From positions 1 through 7,547 of the forward strand of contig CALGPD010000177.1 of NCBI GenBank assembly GCA_937960625.1: DNA of 7,547 bases, in the 5' to 3' direction. Positions 5,989 through 7,547 of this stretch are shown here, piece after piece; the first letter of the stretch is position 1, and each line of letters starts with the position of its first letter. The position numbers and the translations under genes were made by a program. The stretch is from an uncultured Spirochaetia bacterium. Lineage in GTDB: Bacteria > Spirochaetota > CALGPD01. The notes beneath the pieces are model-generated. The model did no database searches. It worked only from the letters and a program-made list of their open reading frames with translations, and was not told the origin of the DNA.

Positions 5989-6014
5989 GGAGTGAAATAA
6001 AATTTCAATCATTT
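5989..6014 (+). promoter_or_regulatory. kaiB ribosome site with hairpin in the spacer
   Basis: The only SD-like sequence before kaiB is GGAG at 5989-5992, 22 bases from the ATG, which is too far. Directly after it TGAAAT (5993-5998) can pair with ATTTCA (6002-6007) across an AAA loop, leaving seven unpaired bases (6008-6014) before the ATG. If folded, the effective spacing becomes normal. There is no alternative in-frame start nearer the GGAG: upstream in-frame codons to the stop at 5955 include no ATG, GTG or TTG. Confidence 0.4.
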
Positions 6015-6302
6015 ATGGATAAATACAGTTTCAATTTATATATAACCGGGGATAGTTTGTCTTCCAAAGAAATTATTTCTAATATAAATAATACATTTGA
6101 AAATCATTTTAATGATAATTTTACTGTATACGTTATCGATGTATTACATGAACCCGAGCTTGCTAAAAAGCATAAAATTTTCGTTACTCCAACACTTGTA
6201 AAACTAAGCCCTAAACCTGTTAAAAGTGTAATCGGAGATTTTTCATCACAGGAAAAAGTATTATGCGCGCTTAATACACTTATCGAGAATAAAAATAAAT
6301 AA
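6015..6302 (+). CDS. kaiB: KaiB family clock/stress protein, 95 aa
   Basis: A full-length KaiB homologue of 95 residues, close to the usual 100. In cyanobacteria KaiB changes fold to bind the ATPase KaiC and sequester KaiA, and it also binds CikA. Here the family core is intact: YSFNLYITG at 4-12 (LKLYVAG in cyanobacteria), VIDVLHEPELA at 40-50, KIFVTPTL at 54-61 with the thioredoxin-fold proline Pro59, SPKPVKSVIGD at 65-75, and SSQEKVL at 77-83. There is no CxxC pair, as expected for KaiB and unlike thioredoxin. Start choice rests on the natural N-terminus and the lack of other start codons. No kaiA or kaiC is in the window. KaiB proteins without a full KaiABC set are known outside cyanobacteria, with proposed stress or signalling roles. 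The gene faces a hybrid histidine kinase tail to tail, 15 bases apart. Confidence 0.93.
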   Translation: MDKYSFNLYITGDSLSSKEIISNINNTFENHFNDNFTVYVIDVLHEPELAKKHKIFVTPTLVKLSPKPVKSVIGDFSSQEKVLCALNTLIENKNK

Positions 6303-6317
6303 TTCGTTTCAAATTAT

Positions 6318-7547
6318 TCAACTGTTATTATTAACATTTTCTAAAATGATTTGAATAAATTCATCTTGAGTATACGGTTTAGCTAAATAATCGGAAAAAC
6401 CTAAACCAAGATACTTTTCACGGTCATCTTTTATTGCAAAAGCGGTTAGGGCCAATACGGGTATTTCCTTATTAAGTTTACGTATTTCCCTTAAACAATC
6501 AACTCCATTTATTCCCGGCATGTGAATATCAACAATAATAATATCAAATGATTCATCTTGTTTGAACTGTTCTATTAATTTCTCTCCGCTATTCGTTCCT
6601 GTCACATTAATTTTCGGTTGATCCTGCAAAATATCGTTTATCAACATAAAATTAGCATTATCATCTTCCGCAAAGAGAATATTTATATCTTTACTTATTA
6701 ATCCTGATTTTGGTTTTTTAGGTTTACACGTTTTTGAAACATCTTTTTCCAAAAGCTTTAACACAGGAACGGAAAAATAAAATTTACTGCCTTTGGTAAA
6801 TTCACTTTTTACCCATATTTTGCCGTTTAGAATATCAGCGAGTTTTTTACATATTGCAAGGCCAAGACCTGTACCACCGTATTGACGTTTTCTATGGTCT
6901 TCGATTTGTTTAAACATATCGAAAATTTCTTCTTTATCACCTTTTTTAATACCTATTCCCGTATCTTCAACCTTAAATATATACATGTCATCTTTAAGTT
7001 TGACGGAAACCGTAATACCGCCTTGTTTTGTAAATTTAACAGCATTTCCAACAAGATTAAATAAAATCTGGCGGATTCTCATCGGGTCAGCAAAGATTTC
7101 ATCTTCAGTTTTAATATTAACTTTAAAAAATAATTTTTTATACTCAAAACTCTCTTTGAGTAAAATGTATATGTCATCTATTAATTGTTTAATACTAAAT
7201 TTTTTAGGTTTGATTTTTATTTTACCTGCTTCAATTATTGACATCTCTAACAAGTCGCTTAACAAATTAACGAGACGGTCACCGGATTTATAGATAACAT
7301 CAGCGTATCTTCTCTGTGTTTGATTTAACGTTGCATCTAATGTCAGTAGCTGGCTATAGCCAAGCATGGAATTTAACGGCGTTCTTAATTCATGGGACAT
7401 TACAGCGAGAAACTCGGATTTTAACCTGTTTGACTCTTCTGTTTTGTCAAGGGCATTTTCCAGCCGTTTTATTAACTTTTCTCTTTCAAGCTCAGCAGTT
7501 TTTCTGTATGTAATATCAACGTGTGTACCGGTAATTCTTGAAGGCTT
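6318..7547 (-). CDS. Hybrid sensor histidine kinase, N-terminus beyond window
   Basis: The frame is open to the right edge, so the 409 visible residues are the C-terminal part; the ATG at 7398-7400 is internal (it is the Met of the H-box), not a start. Numbering from the edge: residues 1-15 are the end of a PAS domain (ITGTHVDITYRK), followed by a charged helical linker. Then comes a HisKA dimerisation domain with SHELRTPLN (phospho-acceptor His52), and an ATPase domain with the N-box LFNLVGNAVKFT (Asn168), DTGIG (195-199), an F-box around IFDMFKQ, and GGTGLGL (224-230). Last is a receiver domain with acidic EDD (294-296), phospho-acceptor Asp340 in VDIHMPG, Thr368 and Lys390 in LAKPY. All catalytic residues are present. 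The missing N-terminus probably holds more PAS or other sensor domains. A separate output protein is needed, since the receiver ends the protein. It converges on kaiB. Confidence 0.95.
   Translation of the reverse strand, partial: KPSRITGTHVDITYRKTAELEREKLIKRLENALDKTEESNRLKSEFLAVMSHELRTPLNSMLGYSQLLTLDATLNQTQRRYADVIYKSGDRLVNLLSDLLEMSIIEAGKIKIKPKKFSIKQLIDDIYILLKESFEYKKLFFKVNIKTEDEIFADPMRIRQILFNLVGNAVKFTKQGGITVSVKLKDDMYIFKVEDTGIGIKKGDKEEIFDMFKQIEDHRKRQYGGTGLGLAICKKLADILNGKIWVKSEFTKGSKFYFSVPVLKLLEKDVSKTCKPKKPKSGLISKDINILFAEDDNANFMLINDILQDQPKINVTGTNSGEKLIEQFKQDESFDIIIVDIHMPGINGVDCLREIRKLNKEIPVLALTAFAIKDDREKYLGLGFSDYLAKPYTQDEFIQIILENVNNNS

Noticed and set aside
6015..6302. Thioredoxin-like protein or SasA sensor domain instead of KaiB
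   Set aside because: No CxxC, and the VIDVL, TPTL, PxPV and IGD pattern with a stand-alone length of 95 residues fits KaiB; there is no kinase fused to it.
6323..6340. TGTTA/TAACA hairpin followed by TTTT as terminator of kaiB
   Set aside because: A five-base AT-rich stem inside the end of the opposing kinase gene; too weak to claim.
1..7547. CRISPR array, transposase, tRNA or phage genes
   Set aside because: No direct repeats with spacers, no transposase or integrase reading frame and no tRNA-like cloverleaf were seen on either strand.

Overview
This is an AT-rich stretch of bacterial chromosome with nine protein-coding genes, two of them cut by the window edges. I see no rRNA, tRNA, CRISPR array, insertion sequence or phage gene. 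Most genes have Shine-Dalgarno (SD)-like leaders and there are sigma-70-type promoter hexamers. Several products carry signal peptides, and one has a lipoprotein signal ending in a Leu-Ile-Ser-Cys lipobox. This suggests a diderm environmental bacterium. A spirochaete or similar AT-rich lineage would fit, but the sequence alone does not settle the taxon.

Layout. Positions 1-1347 (minus strand) hold three consecutive genes for small secreted proteins that share a Gly-x-Trp, lipocalin-like beta-strand pattern. The last overlaps its neighbour by 8 bases and runs off the left edge. A divergent spacer containing a perfect 12-bp palindrome separates them from an unrecognised 318-residue cytoplasmic protein (plus, 1479-2435). 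That gene converges on an alpha/beta hydrolase (minus, 2446-3411). Next, still on minus, come a small exported protein with an extremely arginine-rich GC island (3518-3955), an intergenic region with a promoter framed by an inverted repeat and a separate 9-nt-periodic inverted repeat, and a 500-residue ankyrin-repeat lipoprotein (4306-5808). At the right end a kaiB homologue (plus, 6015-6302) converges, 15 bases apart, on a hybrid histidine kinase (minus, 6318 to beyond the edge).

How they work together. The minus-strand genes between 1 and 5808 mostly encode envelope or exported products, but only the lipocalin-like trio looks like one transcription unit. The kaiB/hybrid-kinase pair is the most interesting neighbourhood. 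KaiB is a fold-switching clock and stress protein, and here it has no kaiC or kaiA beside it. It adjoins a PAS-kinase-receiver protein whose C-terminal layout recalls CikA but which keeps a phosphorylatable receiver. A functional link is inference only.

Starts. Three exported-protein genes appear to start at TTG (1347, 3955, 5808). In each case the TTG start has an SD-like sequence in front of it and yields a clean signal peptide, which the longest reading frame does not.
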